A stretch of 64,000 bases of DNA from Afipia carboxidovorans OM5 (GCF_000218565.1 NC_015684.1:2046001-2110000); one strand, 5' to 3'; positions 43,158 through 52,547 are shown, numbered from the stretch's first letter. Translations and numbers: made by a program. The notes: generated from the sequence alone by a model not told the origin.

Positions 43158-43503
43158 ACTCGTAGGCGATGAAGAAATTCACGTCACAGGCGTCCTCGCC
43201 CTTCGGCTCGAATGTCCAGCGGTTCTGCAGCCGGCTGAACGGGCCTTTCAGATACTCAACCGTGATCTTCAAATTCGGCCGGTCGAGCGTGACGCGGCTG
43301 GTAAAATTTTCGCGCACGAGCTGAAACGAGACACCCATGTCGGCGACGATGGTTTCGGTGCCGTCCGGATTCTGAGTGCGCCCACGTATCTTCAACGACT
43401 GGCACAGCGGCACGAATTGCGGATAGCGTTCGACATCGGCGACGAGATCGAACATCTTCGAGGCGCTGTGACGGACGCGGCGTTTGTTGGCGAATTGCGG
43501 CAT
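43036..43503 (-). CDS. Coq10/RatA-like START-domain protein
   Basis: 155 residues. A polyketide-cyclase/START fold: ANKRRVRHSASKMFDLVADVERYPQFVPLCQS at the N-terminus, WTFEPKGEDACDVNFFIAYEF in the middle, and a long C-terminal helix (MLAVLMGAMFDAAFQKFASAFEKRA). In this group such proteins are called RatA toxins or Coq10-type ubiquinone-binding proteins; with no partner antitoxin here a ubiquinone or lipid role is more likely. ATG 43503 overlaps the lipA stop by 1 nt, so it is coupled to lipA. Its 3' end overlaps cinA in the opposite direction. Confidence 0.9.
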   Translation of the reverse strand: MPQFANKRRVRHSASKMFDLVADVERYPQFVPLCQSLKIRGRTQNPDGTETIVADMGVSFQLVRENFTSRVTLDRPNLKITVEYLKGPFSRLQNRWTFEPKGEDACDVNFFIAYEFKSRMLAVLMGAMFDAAFQKFASAFEKRADAVYGAPRARV

Positions 43504-44471
43504 CAGCCTGCGGATTGCAACTTGGCTTCACGCGCGGCCTTCAACCGCGCAAAGTCTTCGCCCGCATGATGCGACGAGCGCGTCAGCGGGCTCGCCGACA
43601 CCATGAGGAAACCCTTGGTGAAGGCAATGCGTTCATAGCCGTCGAATTCTTCCGGCGTGACGTAGCGCATCACCGCATGATGCTTCAGCGTCGGTTGCAG
43701 ATACTGCCCGATAGTAAGAAAATCGACATCGGCCGAGCGCAGGTCGTCCATCACCTGCAGCACCTCGTGCCGCTCCTCGCCGAGGCCGACCATGATGCCG
43801 GACTTGGTGAAGATGGTGGGATCGATTTCCTTGACCCGCTGCAGGAGCCGCACCGAATGGAAGTAGCGCGCGCCAGGCCGCACACTCTGGTAGCGCGACG
43901 GCACGGTTTCGAGATTGTGGTTGAACACGTCGGGCTTCGCCGCGACCACGACTTCGAGCGCGCCCTCCTTGCGCAGGAAATCCGGCGTCAGGATTTCGAT
44001 CGTTGTGGTCGGGCAGCTCTCGCGGATCGCGGCAATGGTCGCGGCGAAATGCGCAGCACCACCATCGGCGAGATCGTCGCGATCGACCGAGGTGATGACG
44101 ACATGCGCGAGGCCGAGCTTCTGCACCGCGAGCGCGACATGCGCGGGCTCATCAGGGTCGAGCCCGTCCGGCAGGCCGGTTCGCACATTGCAGAACGCAC
44201 AAGCGCGCGTGCAGGTGTCACCCATGATCATGAAGGTCGCGTGCTTCTTGTCCCAGCACTCGCCGATGTTCGGGCAGCCGGCCTCCTCGCAGACGGTGAC
44301 GAGGCCGTTCTCTTTCACGATGTTGCGGGTGTTGGCATAGCCGCGCGAGGTCGGCGCGCGAACGCGAATCCAGTCGGGTTTCGGCGGAGAGATCGCGTCG
44401 GGACGGTGGGCCTTTTCGGGGTGGCGCGGCCGCACCTGCCGCTCCGAAATCGTGTCGATCAACGTGACCAT
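43503..44471 (-). CDS. lipA: Lipoyl synthase
   Basis: 322 residues. Radical-SAM enzyme inserting two sulfurs into octanoyl groups. Both clusters are present: [13 protein letters not shown] (auxiliary) and [10 protein letters not shown] (radical SAM CX3CX2C). The C-terminal [10 protein letters not shown] has the conserved RSS(Y/H)HA serine that ligates the auxiliary cluster. ATG 44471 is preferred over the in-frame TTG 44474. It is transcribed with the Coq10-like gene and is divergent from the glycosylase gene. Confidence 0.96.
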
Positions 44472-44495
44472 CAAGAACCCGTCTGTGTCCGCATC

Positions 44496-44544
44496 GCGCG
44501 GCTTTGCGCGTTTTCCGCTAAAGCGCGGCTTTACGCGCTTTTTT
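44496..44544 (+). terminator. Direct repeat ending in a terminator-like hairpin
   Basis: gcgcggcttt-g/a-cgcg-tttt occurs twice, at 44496-44514 and 44523-44544. The second copy makes a 7-bp stem aagcgcg (44521-44527) / cgcgctt (44534-44540) followed by TTTT, a rho-independent terminator shape on the plus strand. No plus-strand gene ends just upstream (lipA runs the other way), so it may be an attenuator in the glycosylase leader. Confidence 0.45.
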
Positions 44545-44666
44545 CAAAGGTAGGGTCACACGGTGATTGCGGCAACCCGGCCCGGAGAGTTAGGCTTACA
44601 TCTATCATGTTTCCATGCGCCGCGCATGCCCGCTTGACCGTCTCCCAGCCCCGACTTTTCTGCCAA

Positions 44667-45266
44667 ATGCCCGCCTCTGACAGCCGTCCCCCGCTCGGCA
44701 AGCAATTAAAGCGCAGTTTCTTCGCTCGCAGCGTTCATGAAATTGCGCCGGAGCTGATCGGCGCAACCCTGCTCGTCGATGGCGTCGGCGGGACTATCGT
44801 CGAGGTCGAGGCCTACCATCACACCGAACCGGCCGCGCATTCCTATCGCGGGGTGACGCCCCGCACGCAGGTGATGTTCGGCCCGCCGGGGCATCTCTAC
44901 GTCTACCGCTCCTACGGCATCCACTGGTGCATGAATTTCGTCTGCGAGGCGGAAGGCTCCGCAGCGGCGGTGCTGATCCGGGCGATCGAACCGACGCAGG
45001 GGTTGGCCGCGATGCGGCGGCGGCGCAGCCTGCGGGACGAGCGCACATTGTGCTCGGGGCCCGGCAAAGTCTGCGCGGCGCTGGCGGTCAGCATCAAGCA
45101 TAACGGCTGCGCGCTCGATGCTTCGCCGATCGAGATCTATGCCCGCACCGAGGTGCCGGAGATCGCCTCCGGCGTCCGCGTCGGCATCACCAAGGCGGCC
45201 GACCTGCCCTGGCGCTACGGCGTGAAGGGCTCGCGGTTTCTGAGCAAGCCGTTTCCGAAAATCTAG
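44667..45266 (+). CDS. DNA-3-methyladenine glycosylase (AAG/MPG family)
   Basis: 199 residues from ATG 44667; ATG 44607 would add 20 residues. A base-excision enzyme removing alkylated purines. Family motifs: VEVEAYHHTEPAAHSYRG (catalytic E and the Y/H that insert into DNA), TQVMFGPPGHLYVYRSYGIH and CMNFVCEAEGSAAAVLIRA, ending GVKGSRFLSKP. Full length. The frame is open far upstream across lipA, but that part is the lipA antisense and not coding. Confidence 0.92.
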   Translation: MPASDSRPPLGKQLKRSFFARSVHEIAPELIGATLLVDGVGGTIVEVEAYHHTEPAAHSYRGVTPRTQVMFGPPGHLYVYRSYGIHWCMNFVCEAEGSAAAVLIRAIEPTQGLAAMRRRRSLRDERTLCSGPGKVCAALAVSIKHNGCALDASPIEIYARTEVPEIASGVRVGITKAADLPWRYGVKGSRFLSKPFPKI

Positions 45267-45293
45267 CCGCTCATCGCAAGCGGGATTTGGGTC

Positions 45294-45318
45294 CACCTCT
45301 CCCCACCGGGGAGAGGTG
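45294..45318. terminator. Perfect 11-bp palindrome between convergent genes
   Basis: cacctctcccc (45294-45304), loop acc, ggggagaggtg (45308-45318). It lies between the convergent stops of the glycosylase gene (45266) and valS (45374). The CCTCTCCCC/GGGGAGAGG hairpin is a common dispersed element in many GC-rich proteobacteria. There is no T-run, but the position and stability fit a two-way terminator. Confidence 0.6.
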
Positions 45319-45373
45319 AAAGTCGCCGCGACCGGAGTCGGAAATAAAAGGAAGCCATTTGGGGGTGAATTTA

Positions 45374-48244
45374 TTACCCCGCCGCCTTCAGCCGCTCGAT
45401 CGCCTCGACGATCTTGGTGCGGCGGGTGACCGCCTCCTCGCGCTTCTCGCGCTGCTCGTCGATCACCTCTTCCGGTGCGTTAGCGACGAACTTCTCGTTG
45501 CCGAGCTTGGCATCGACGCGCGCGATATCGGCGTCCGCCTTGCCCAGCTCTTTTTCGAGCCGGGTTTTCTCGGCCGCGAGATCGATCACGCCCTTGAGCG
45601 GAATCGCCGCAACTTCGCCACGCACCAGCAATTGAAGCGAGCCTTGTGGGGCCGCCGCATCGAACGAAATCTCGGCAACGCGCGCCATGCGCTTGATGAC
45701 GTCGCTCCAGCGTTGCGCGCGCGCCTGCAACTCTTTCGAGGCGTTGACGAGGATCAACGGAAACAGCGTCGCCGGGGCGATGTTCATCTCGGCACGGACC
45801 GAGCGGATCGCGGTGACGAGATCGATCAGCCAGCCGATCTCGGCTTCCGCCTTCGGATCGGAGAACGCCTCAGCCTTCAAGGCCGACGACGTCATCACCG
45901 GCACCGCAAGCGGATCGCCCGCCATCGCCGCCTGCATCGAGGCTTCGAGCGCGATCTCGTCGTCGGGCTGAATTGGCCATGCGGCGAGCGCCAGCACGTT
46001 GTCGCGCGGAGCGGTGACGGCCCACAGCTCCTCGGTGATGTAGGGCATGAACGGGTGCAGCAGCTTGAGGATCTCGTCGCGCGCCCACGCAACCGCTGCC
46101 TGCGTCTCGCGCTTCGCCTCGCTGTCCGGGCCGAGCAGCACGGGCTTGGCCAATTCGAGATACCAGTCGCAATAGACGTTCCAGACGAAACGATACATCG
46201 CGCCCGCCGCATCGTTGAAGCGATACGCGCGGATCGCCTCGGTCACTTCATGCGTCGCATGCGAGGTCTCGTGTGCGATCCAGCGGTTCAACGTCTCCTT
46301 GCAGCGCGTGGCATCAAAACCTTTCGCCAGTGCGCAGCCATTCATCTCGGCAAAGCGCGAGGCGTTCCACAGCTTGGTCGCGAAGTTGCGGTAACCCTCG
46401 ACGCGGCTGGTGGCGAGCTTGATATCACGGCCCTGCGCCGCCATCGCGGCAAGCGTAAAGCGCAGCGCATCGGCGCCGTATTCGTCGATCAGATGCAGCG
46501 GATCGATGACGTTGCCTTTCGACTTCGACATCTTCGCGCCCTTCTCGTCGCGGACGAGCGCGTGGATGTAGACCGTCGGGAACGGCACATCGTTCATGAA
46601 GTGCAGGCCCATCATCATCATCCGGGCGACCCAGAAGAAAATAATGTCGAAGCCGGTGACGAGAACGCTCGTAGGATAATAGCGCTTCACCTCCTTGTCG
46701 GTGTCCGGCCAGCCGAGCGTCGAGAACGGCCACAGCGCCGAGGAGAACCAGGTGTCGAGCACGTCCTCATCGCGCGTGATGAACTCGTCGCGCTTGGCGG
46801 GATCGACCGCCATATCGTGCGCCTGATCGTCGTCGATGACGCCTTCCTCGAGGTAATAGGCAAGCGCCTTGCCGACCGCCTCTTCTTCCGTCTCGGCGAC
46901 GAACACTTTTCCGTCCGGGCCGTACCATGCGGGAATCTGATGGCCCCACCAGAGCTGGCGTGAGATGCACCAGGGCTGGATGTTCTCCATCCACTCGAAA
47001 TAGGTCTTTTCCCAGTTCTTTGGCACGAACGAGGTTTCGCCGTTGCGCACGGCCGCAATCGCGGGCGCGGCGAGCGTCTTGGCGTCGACGTACCACTGGT
47101 CGGTGAGGAACGGCTCGATCACGACGCCCGAACGGTCGCCATGCGGCACCATGTGCGTGTTGGGCTCGATCTTCTCGAGATAGCCCTGTTGCTCGAGACG
47201 CGCGACGATCTCGCGGCGTGCGGCAAAGCGCTCCACGCCGTGCAGCTCCGCGATCAGGTCGAGGCCGCTCTGCTCGATGTCCTTGCGATAGTCGTCGTTA
47301 TCAGCGAGCGCGAGGCGTCCTTCGATATCGAGGATGTTGATCTGCGGCAGCTTGTGGCGCCTGCCGACCTCGAAGTCGTTGAAGTCGTGCGCCGGCGTGA
47401 TCTTCACCGCGCCAGAGCCCTTCTCCGGATCGGAATAGTCATCGGCAACAATCGGAATCCTGCGGCCGACTAAAGGCAGCACGACATTCAGGCCGACAAC
47501 GTTGCGATAGCGATCGTCGGCCGGGTTCACCGCGACCGCACTGTCGCCCAGCATCGTTTCCGGCCGCGTCGTCGCAACCACGATGTAGGTCGATGGATCG
47601 TCCGGATTGAAGGTCTTGTCCTCGTAAGGATAGCGCAGGTGCCAGAGATGCCCCTTGACCTCGACCTGCTGCACTTCGAGATCGGAGATCGCGGTAAGCA
47701 GCTTCGGGTCCCAGTTGACCAGACGCTTGTCCTTGTAGATCAGGCCTTCAGCATAGAGCGTGCAGAACACCTTGGCGACGGCGCGCGACAGTCCCTCGTC
47801 CATGGTGAAGCGCTCGCGCGACCAATCGCAGGAGGCCCCTAACCGCTTCAACTGGTTGACGATGGTGTCGCCGGATTCCGCCTTCCACTGCCAGACGCGA
47901 TCGAGGAATGCTTCGCGTCCCATCTCGCGGCGCGTCGGCTCCTTGCGCGCGGCAAGCTGGCGCTCGACCACCATCTGCGTCGCGATGCCGGCATGATCGG
48001 TGCCGGGCTGCCACAGCACATCGCGCCCGCGCATGCGCTCGAACCGGCACAGGATGTCCTGCAGCGTGTTGTTGAGCGCGTGCCCCATGTGCAGCGAGCC
48101 GGTGACGTTCGGCGGCGGAATGACGATCGTGAACGGCTCAGCCTCGCGGCGCTCCGGGCGGCCAGCCTTGAAGGCTTCCGCGGCGTCCCATGCCTCGCGG
48201 ATGCGCGGCTCGATTTCGGCAGGCTGGTAATTTTTCTCGATCAT
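45374..48244 (-). CDS. valS: Valyl-tRNA synthetase
   Basis: 956 residues from ATG 48244 (MIEKNYQPAEIEPRIR); the frame is open to 48259. Class I signatures: PPPNVTGSLHMGHALN (HIGH type) and GAKMSKSKGNVIDP (KMSKS), with the editing domain between them (VVATTRPETMLGDSAVAV). The C-terminal coiled-coil arm is present (IDLAAEKTRLEKELGKADAD), binding the tRNA. It follows popZ in the same direction, a neighbourhood kept across many alphaproteobacteria. Confidence 0.97.
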   Translation of the reverse strand: MIEKNYQPAEIEPRIREAWDAAEAFKAGRPERREAEPFTIVIPPPNVTGSLHMGHALNNTLQDILCRFERMRGRDVLWQPGTDHAGIATQMVVERQLAARKEPTRREMGREAFLDRVWQWKAESGDTIVNQLKRLGASCDWSRERFTMDEGLSRAVAKVFCTLYAEGLIYKDKRLVNWDPKLLTAISDLEVQQVEVKGHLWHLRYPYEDKTFNPDDPSTYIVVATTRPETMLGDSAVAVNPADDRYRNVVGLNVVLPLVGRRIPIVADDYSDPEKGSGAVKITPAHDFNDFEVGRRHKLPQINILDIEGRLALADNDDYRKDIEQSGLDLIAELHGVERFAARREIVARLEQQGYLEKIEPNTHMVPHGDRSGVVIEPFLTDQWYVDAKTLAAPAIAAVRNGETSFVPKNWEKTYFEWMENIQPWCISRQLWWGHQIPAWYGPDGKVFVAETEEEAVGKALAYYLEEGVIDDDQAHDMAVDPAKRDEFITRDEDVLDTWFSSALWPFSTLGWPDTDKEVKRYYPTSVLVTGFDIIFFWVARMMMMGLHFMNDVPFPTVYIHALVRDEKGAKMSKSKGNVIDPLHLIDEYGADALRFTLAAMAAQGRDIKLATSRVEGYRNFATKLWNASRFAEMNGCALAKGFDATRCKETLNRWIAHETSHATHEVTEAIRAYRFNDAAGAMYRFVWNVYCDWYLELAKPVLLGPDSEAKRETQAAVAWARDEILKLLHPFMPYITEELWAVTAPRDNVLALAAWPIQPDDEIALEASMQAAMAGDPLAVPVMTSSALKAEAFSDPKAEAEIGWLIDLVTAIRSVRAEMNIAPATLFPLILVNASKELQARAQRWSDVIKRMARVAEISFDAAAPQGSLQLLVRGEVAAIPLKGVIDLAAEKTRLEKELGKADADIARVDAKLGNEKFVANAPEEVIDEQREKREEAVTRRTKIVEAIERLKAAG

Positions 48245-48385
48245 CACGGGTACAATCATGGAGCGCGGGCACAGGAAGCGGCCCGCTTGTCGAACGAAGG
48301 TAGGATGCGATTATAGCGCAGATGAGGCTTTAGCGGCCTGCCTGTGTGCGTCAAGTCCGCAATGGCCGCTGCCTTGGCTGGCTCC

Positions 48386-49036
48386 TTAGCGGCCGCGCGC
48401 GACCCGCTCGATTTCCGCCTTGACGATGCGCTCGACCAGGGTTGGCAGATTGTCGTCGAGCCAAGACTTGAGCATCGGCCGCAGCATTTCCTTGACGAGA
48501 TCCTCGAGCGTGCGGGCGTTGTTGGTCAGCACGGTGGTCGCGAGCGAATTGAACGCCGATTCCACGGCCTTCGCGGTGGCGCCGCTCAGGACCTGCGGCT
48601 CCTCCGCCACCGGTGCGGCGGCGACGGGCGCGGGCGGCGCTTCGGTGAATTCGAGATCGTCGTCCTGCGGTTCGACCTTCTGAAAGGTCTCCGGCGCGGC
48701 TGCAGGCACCGCCATCTGCTCGGTCAACTCAAAGACATCCTCAGCCTCTTCGGGCTCCGGTTCGGCCGGTGCAGGCGCAGCAGCAGCCGGCGCATCGAAG
48801 CTCGCCAGCATCGCATCGATGTCTTCCTGGCTGTTCTTCGCGGCGGGCGCGGGCTCGGACTTGAGCGCAGGCTCGGGCTTCGGTGCCGGTGTCGCGGGTT
48901 TGGCTGCTGCCTGCGGCGGAGGCGCAGCTTCAGCGGGAGCAGCAGCCGGCTTGGCGTCGTCATCGGAGATGATGCGCCTGATCGACGCAAGAATCTCTTC
49001 CATTGAAGGCTCTTGCGCCTTTGCCGGTTGATTCAT
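48386..49036 (-). CDS. popZ: Polar organizing protein PopZ-like (DUF2497)
   Basis: 216 residues from ATG 49036; the frame is open to 49084 without good coding character. The conserved N-terminal helix EPSMEEILASIRRIISDD (partner binding) is followed by a ~100-residue Pro/Ala/Glu-rich disordered linker and the C-terminal oligomerisation helices LRPMLKSWLDDNLPTLVERI and VKAEIERVARGR. PopZ forms a polar hub that anchors the chromosome origin via ParB in Caulobacter and marks the growing pole in rhizobia. It is encoded beside valS, as in relatives. Confidence 0.88.
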   Translation of the reverse strand: MNQPAKAQEPSMEEILASIRRIISDDDAKPAAAPAEAAPPPQAAAKPATPAPKPEPALKSEPAPAAKNSQEDIDAMLASFDAPAAAAPAPAEPEPEEAEDVFELTEQMAVPAAAPETFQKVEPQDDDLEFTEAPPAPVAAAPVAEEPQVLSGATAKAVESAFNSLATTVLTNNARTLEDLVKEMLRPMLKSWLDDNLPTLVERIVKAEIERVARGR

Positions 49037-49189
49037 CTCCGACCCCACATCATCGGCTTCCCCGTCAGGAAAGCCGCACGCCACTGCTGCGAATCGTCAC
49101 GCAGCTCCCCTTCCAAGGTACGTCAGGGCGGTAATTGATTGCAAGCAACCGGCCCGGAAACCGGCCGCTTCCCACAGCGGAGTGAGGGC

Positions 49190-50599
49190 TCAGCGGCCGT
49201 CCGGTGTGCGCACGCCCGCCCAGCTATCCCGCACCTGATGATAGTGCACGGACGGATCATAGATCGTGGCGCGGAGCTTCAGCGTCACCGGCGAGAGCCG
49301 GCCGACCGCGTTCAGCACGGTGTAGGACGCGACCACGCGATCATGCTGCGCGGTGACGAGCGCGATGCGTGCGTTCACCAGCGCCTGCTGCGCGTTCAAG
49401 ACGTCGAGCGTGGTGCGCTGACCGACGCGGGCCTCTTCGCGTACACCGTTGAGTGCGATCTCGGACGCCGTTACCTGCGCCTGAGCCGAGGCGACCTGCG
49501 ACTTGGTGGCGGTCAACTGACCCCAGCTCTGCGCGACGGTCGCGCGGGTCTGGTCGCGAACCTGATCGAGGTTGAGGCGCTGCTGCGCCAGCGTTTCTTT
49601 CGACTGGCGGATCAGCGAATACTCGGAGCCGCCCTGATAGATCGGAACCGTGAGCTGTGCCGTCGCCGATGCGCCGAACTGCTGGTAGGTCGTCACGGTG
49701 GTTTCGTTCGAGTGCTGAACGGCGCCCTGCAGCGTCAAGGTCGGAAACAGCGCGCCCTCCGCCACCTTGACCTGCAGGTGGCTGACGTCGATGCCGTACA
49801 TCGCAGCGGTGACGTTCGGGTTCTCGACGAGGCCCATGTTGATGGCCTGCGCGAGGGACTTCGGCAGATAGCGGTCGACGGGCGAACCCGGCTGCGGGTT
49901 CTGCGGATCGCTGCCGATGATGCGGCGGAAGTTGGCGCGCGTTGTCGTCAGCGTTGATTCCGCAGCGAGCAACTGGGTGCGTCCGGCAGCCAACTGCGCC
50001 TGCGACTGCGCCACGTCGGTGCGCGTCACTTCGCCGACGTTGAAGCGATCCTGCGTCTGCTTCAGCGTCTGCTCCAGCACATTGACGTTGCTGCGCTGGA
50101 CTTCAACAATCGCGGAGTCGCGCAAGTAATCCATGTAGATCGTGGCGGCCGCGAGCAGCACGCTCTGCTCGAGCACGCGCAAGCCCTCGCGCGCAGCCGA
50201 AACCTGGCTTTCCGCGGCGCGGGTGCGGTTTGCTGTCTGCCCGCCGTTGTAAAGAGTTTGCGAAATGGTCGCGCCGAAGCTGCGCGGTGCATTCACGCCG
50301 GAGAGGTTCTGCCGCTGCACCACGCCGTTTACGGTCTGCTTGGTGACGATGTCCTGATATTGCGTACCGGCGCTCGCCGTCACCGCCACTTTGGGACGAT
50401 AACCGGACAGTGCTTGAGGCACGTTTTCGTCAGTCGCGCGCACCGAAGCGCGCTGCGCATTAAGCTGAGGGTTGTCCTGATAGGCGCGCACAAGCGCCGC
50501 TTCGATAGTTTCCGCCAAAACCGGAGTCGCAGCGAAAAGCAGCACGGGGGCCGCGCTTGCGGCCAGCGCCAGACGCCAGGCTTTCCCTGAAAAACGCAT
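49190..50599 (-). CDS. tolC: TolC-family outer-membrane efflux protein
   Basis: 469 residues. Signal peptide 1-29 (ATPVLA-ET). Two repeats of the outer-membrane efflux domain with long amphipathic helices: TIEAALVRAYQDNPQLNAQRA at the start, VGEVTRTDVAQSQAQLAAGRTQL in repeat 1 and VGQRTTLDVLNAQQALVNARI in repeat 2. It forms the trimeric outer-membrane tunnel for type I secretion or drug efflux. No membrane-fusion or pump gene is adjacent, as with housekeeping TolC. GGAAGGGA precedes ATG 50599; a 200-bp leader carries its promoter. Confidence 0.93.
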   Translation of the reverse strand: MRFSGKAWRLALAASAAPVLLFAATPVLAETIEAALVRAYQDNPQLNAQRASVRATDENVPQALSGYRPKVAVTASAGTQYQDIVTKQTVNGVVQRQNLSGVNAPRSFGATISQTLYNGGQTANRTRAAESQVSAAREGLRVLEQSVLLAAATIYMDYLRDSAIVEVQRSNVNVLEQTLKQTQDRFNVGEVTRTDVAQSQAQLAAGRTQLLAAESTLTTTRANFRRIIGSDPQNPQPGSPVDRYLPKSLAQAINMGLVENPNVTAAMYGIDVSHLQVKVAEGALFPTLTLQGAVQHSNETTVTTYQQFGASATAQLTVPIYQGGSEYSLIRQSKETLAQQRLNLDQVRDQTRATVAQSWGQLTATKSQVASAQAQVTASEIALNGVREEARVGQRTTLDVLNAQQALVNARIALVTAQHDRVVASYTVLNAVGRLSPVTLKLRATIYDPSVHYHQVRDSWAGVRTPDGR

Positions 50600-50802
50600 T
50601 AGGTCCCTTCCAACATCGTCTTACGTAATTGGATTTACGCAAGAAAACCGGACTCCCAACTCTCGCCGAATCCAGTTCGGCTCGCAACATATTCGTCCCG
50701 GAGGGCCTGCGTAAGCACTTGTGAGTGTTTACTAACAAAAGCTTCGCTTGTTGGGTCTTCTAGGTCACACCCGAAAGGCTAAGGCGCAAAATCCTCCGTC
50801 AC

Positions 50803-51462
50803 TCAAAATGTAAAGCCCGGCAACCGCTTAAGGCCGGGAAGAACGGGTGCAGCGGCGTCGAACAGGGTCCGGGCGCCAAAATCTGCCTCCGAGCGGGTCA
50901 CGAGGGTGGCGCGCGAGGGCACAGATTGCGCGAACACGCCGACGAGGCGTCCGCCGGGCTTGATCTGGTCATAGAGGGCCTGCGGAACCACCTCGGTCGC
51001 GCCATGGAGCACGATGACGTCGTAAGGCCCCCTGGCAGCATCGCCCTGCCCGGCCTCGCCCGCCGTGACCGTGATATTGGAGAGGCCGCTAGCCTCGAGC
51101 GCCGAGCGGCTTGCCGCGGCGACCTTGTCATTGGCACAGACCGCGACGACCTCAGCCCCGAGACGACCCGCCAGCGCTGCCGCATAACCGGCTGCGCCGC
51201 CTGTCACCAGAACCCGATCGGTCGGCTCGATATCGGCAGCCTGCAGCAGCCGGCCGAGCACCATCGGCTTGATGAGATAAACATTGTCCTCACCGTCGAG
51301 GGCGATGTCGCGATCGAGATAGGCAAGCGCCTTCTGGCTCTCGGGAAGAAATGCCTCGCGCGGGGTCGCCCGCATGGCCTCGATCAGGCGCAGATCCGTG
51401 ACATCGGCGGTGCGAACCTGGGAATCGACCATGTTCCAGCGGGAAGTCAGAGCATCAGGCAT
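50803..51462 (-). CDS. Protein-L-isoaspartate O-methyltransferase family protein
   Basis: 219 residues from ATG 51462, with GAGG upstream; ATG 51468 is possible. PCMT fold: RWNMVDSQVRTADVTDLRLI at the N-terminus, EDNVYLIKPMVLGRLLQAA, SAM motif VLVTGGAAGYAAALAGRLGAEV, and DVIVLHGATEVVPQALYDQI. The usual catalytic-side serine region (QTISQP-like) reads DNVYLIKPM here, so its activity on isoaspartate is doubtful; this form is typical of alphaproteobacteria, where the gene sits next to tolC. Confidence 0.85.
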   Translation of the reverse strand: MPDALTSRWNMVDSQVRTADVTDLRLIEAMRATPREAFLPESQKALAYLDRDIALDGEDNVYLIKPMVLGRLLQAADIEPTDRVLVTGGAAGYAAALAGRLGAEVVAVCANDKVAAASRSALEASGLSNITVTAGEAGQGDAARGPYDVIVLHGATEVVPQALYDQIKPGGRLVGVFAQSVPSRATLVTRSEADFGARTLFDAAAPVLPGLKRLPGFTF

Positions 51463-51639
51463 CGTCATCCTCAACGGTAGAATGCGGCCAGCAGGGCCAC
51501 GCCGGGGCATCTTTGAGGCAAGGAAATGAGAAACGCAAGCGCCCCGCGCAATGCTCTGGCGCTTGCGAAAACCGCCGAAATCCCTCAACAACCGCCACGG
51601 AACAGATCCCCGGCCGGATGCCGGCCAGAAATCAGGACG

Positions 51640-51894
51640 ATGGCGATGGATGACGCGTGGACCAAGGACGACAAGGGCAACATCATCGTGTTCCCACTGG
51701 TCGGCTACGAGACGCGGGTGGTGGAAAACCGGGCGCTCGCGCTGCGGCTGCCCTTCATGATGCAGGGCGACGACCAGACCCGCCCGAGCGGCTCGCTCCA
51801 GCTCATCATCAGCAGCGCCGATGACGTCCGCGATTTCGGGCAAGCTCTGATCGACGCGGCCGACCGGATCGAAAAGCGCTCCAAGGGCGCCTGA
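51640..51894 (+). CDS. Small hypothetical protein
   Basis: 84 residues from ATG 51640 (AGGACG upstream); ATG 51646 is an alternative and the frame is open to 51526. Soluble, no signal. It contains DDKGNIIVFPLVGYETRVV, RLPFMMQGDDQTRPSGSLQLIIS and a C-terminal helix DFGQALIDAADRIEKRSKGA. The composition is that of a real protein and it abuts the next gene by 4 bp, so it is probably expressed with it. I recognise no family. Confidence 0.7.
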   Translation: MAMDDAWTKDDKGNIIVFPLVGYETRVVENRALALRLPFMMQGDDQTRPSGSLQLIISSADDVRDFGQALIDAADRIEKRSKGA

Positions 51895-51898
51895 AAAA

Positions 51899-52516
51899 GT
51901 GCCTGACAGCAGCGCGACGCAAGCCGGATTCTTCCAAAGCGCGCGGATGCCCGACCCGGACTGGTGGGAGGTCCTTTGGCCCGATCCCGCCAAGGTCCTT
52001 GCCGATGTCGGTATAGAGCCAGGCATGCGCGTCGCCGACCTGTGCAGCGGTGACGGCTGGTTCACACTTCAGATCGCGCGAATCGCTGCAGCCGTGATCG
52101 CTATCGATCTCGATCCGCAGCTTCTCGACCTGGCGCGGATTAGATTGAAAGAAGCCGGCGTCGCGAGCGGGCATTTCGTGACGAGCGACGCCTACGACAT
52201 TGCAGCGGCGGTCGGAAAGCCGGTGGATCATGTGTTTCTGGCAAACACCTTTCATGGTGCACCGGACCACACCCGCCTCGCCCGCGCTGTCCACGATGCG
52301 CTCGAACCGGACGGGCTGTTCACGGTCATCAACTGGCACGACAGGCCGCGCGAGGACACGACGGTTCTGGGTAAGCCTCGCGGGCCACTGACAGCCCTGC
52401 GCATGTCGCCGGAGGCGGCCGTTGCGACTGTCGAGCCGGCCGGTTTCAAGCTGCACAAACTGGTCGACGTCTCGCCTTACCATTACGGCGCGGTGTTCAG
52501 GCGAGCATCCAGCTAG
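51899..52516 (+). CDS. Class I SAM-dependent methyltransferase (GTG start)
   Basis: 205 residues from GTG 51899, 4 bp after the preceding stop. A small Rossmann methyltransferase: LADVGIEPGMRVADLCSGDG (motif I), AVIAIDLDPQLLDLAR, DHVFLANTFHGAPDHTRLAR and ALEPDGLFTVINWHDRP. The N-terminal PDPDWWEVLWPDPAKVL fits UbiE-like or arsenite-methyltransferase-like proteins without their cysteines. The substrate is unknown. Confidence 0.82.
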   Translation: MPDSSATQAGFFQSARMPDPDWWEVLWPDPAKVLADVGIEPGMRVADLCSGDGWFTLQIARIAAAVIAIDLDPQLLDLARIRLKEAGVASGHFVTSDAYDIAAAVGKPVDHVFLANTFHGAPDHTRLARAVHDALEPDGLFTVINWHDRPREDTTVLGKPRGPLTALRMSPEAAVATVEPAGFKLHKLVDVSPYHYGAVFRRASS

Positions 52517-52547
52517 AGTGTTTGCACTTTTGATGGAAACGAGATTT

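Noticed and set aside
43036..43503. RatA toxin of a toxin-antitoxin pair
   Set aside because: Family naming only. No antitoxin-like partner is adjacent; the gene is coupled to lipA, so a ubiquinone/lipid role fits better.
44521..44544. Terminator for lipA
   Set aside because: lipA is transcribed leftward from 44471, so this hairpin lies upstream of its start, and the T-run is on the other strand.
43515..44606. Very long plus-strand open frame running across lipA
   Set aside because: It is antisense to lipA, whose Fe-S motifs are intact; only the part from about 44607/44667 onward is real coding sequence (the glycosylase).
45359..46963. 534-codon plus-strand frame opposite valS
   Set aside because: High-GC antisense shadow of a conserved synthetase; composition is Arg/His-rich and shows no domain.
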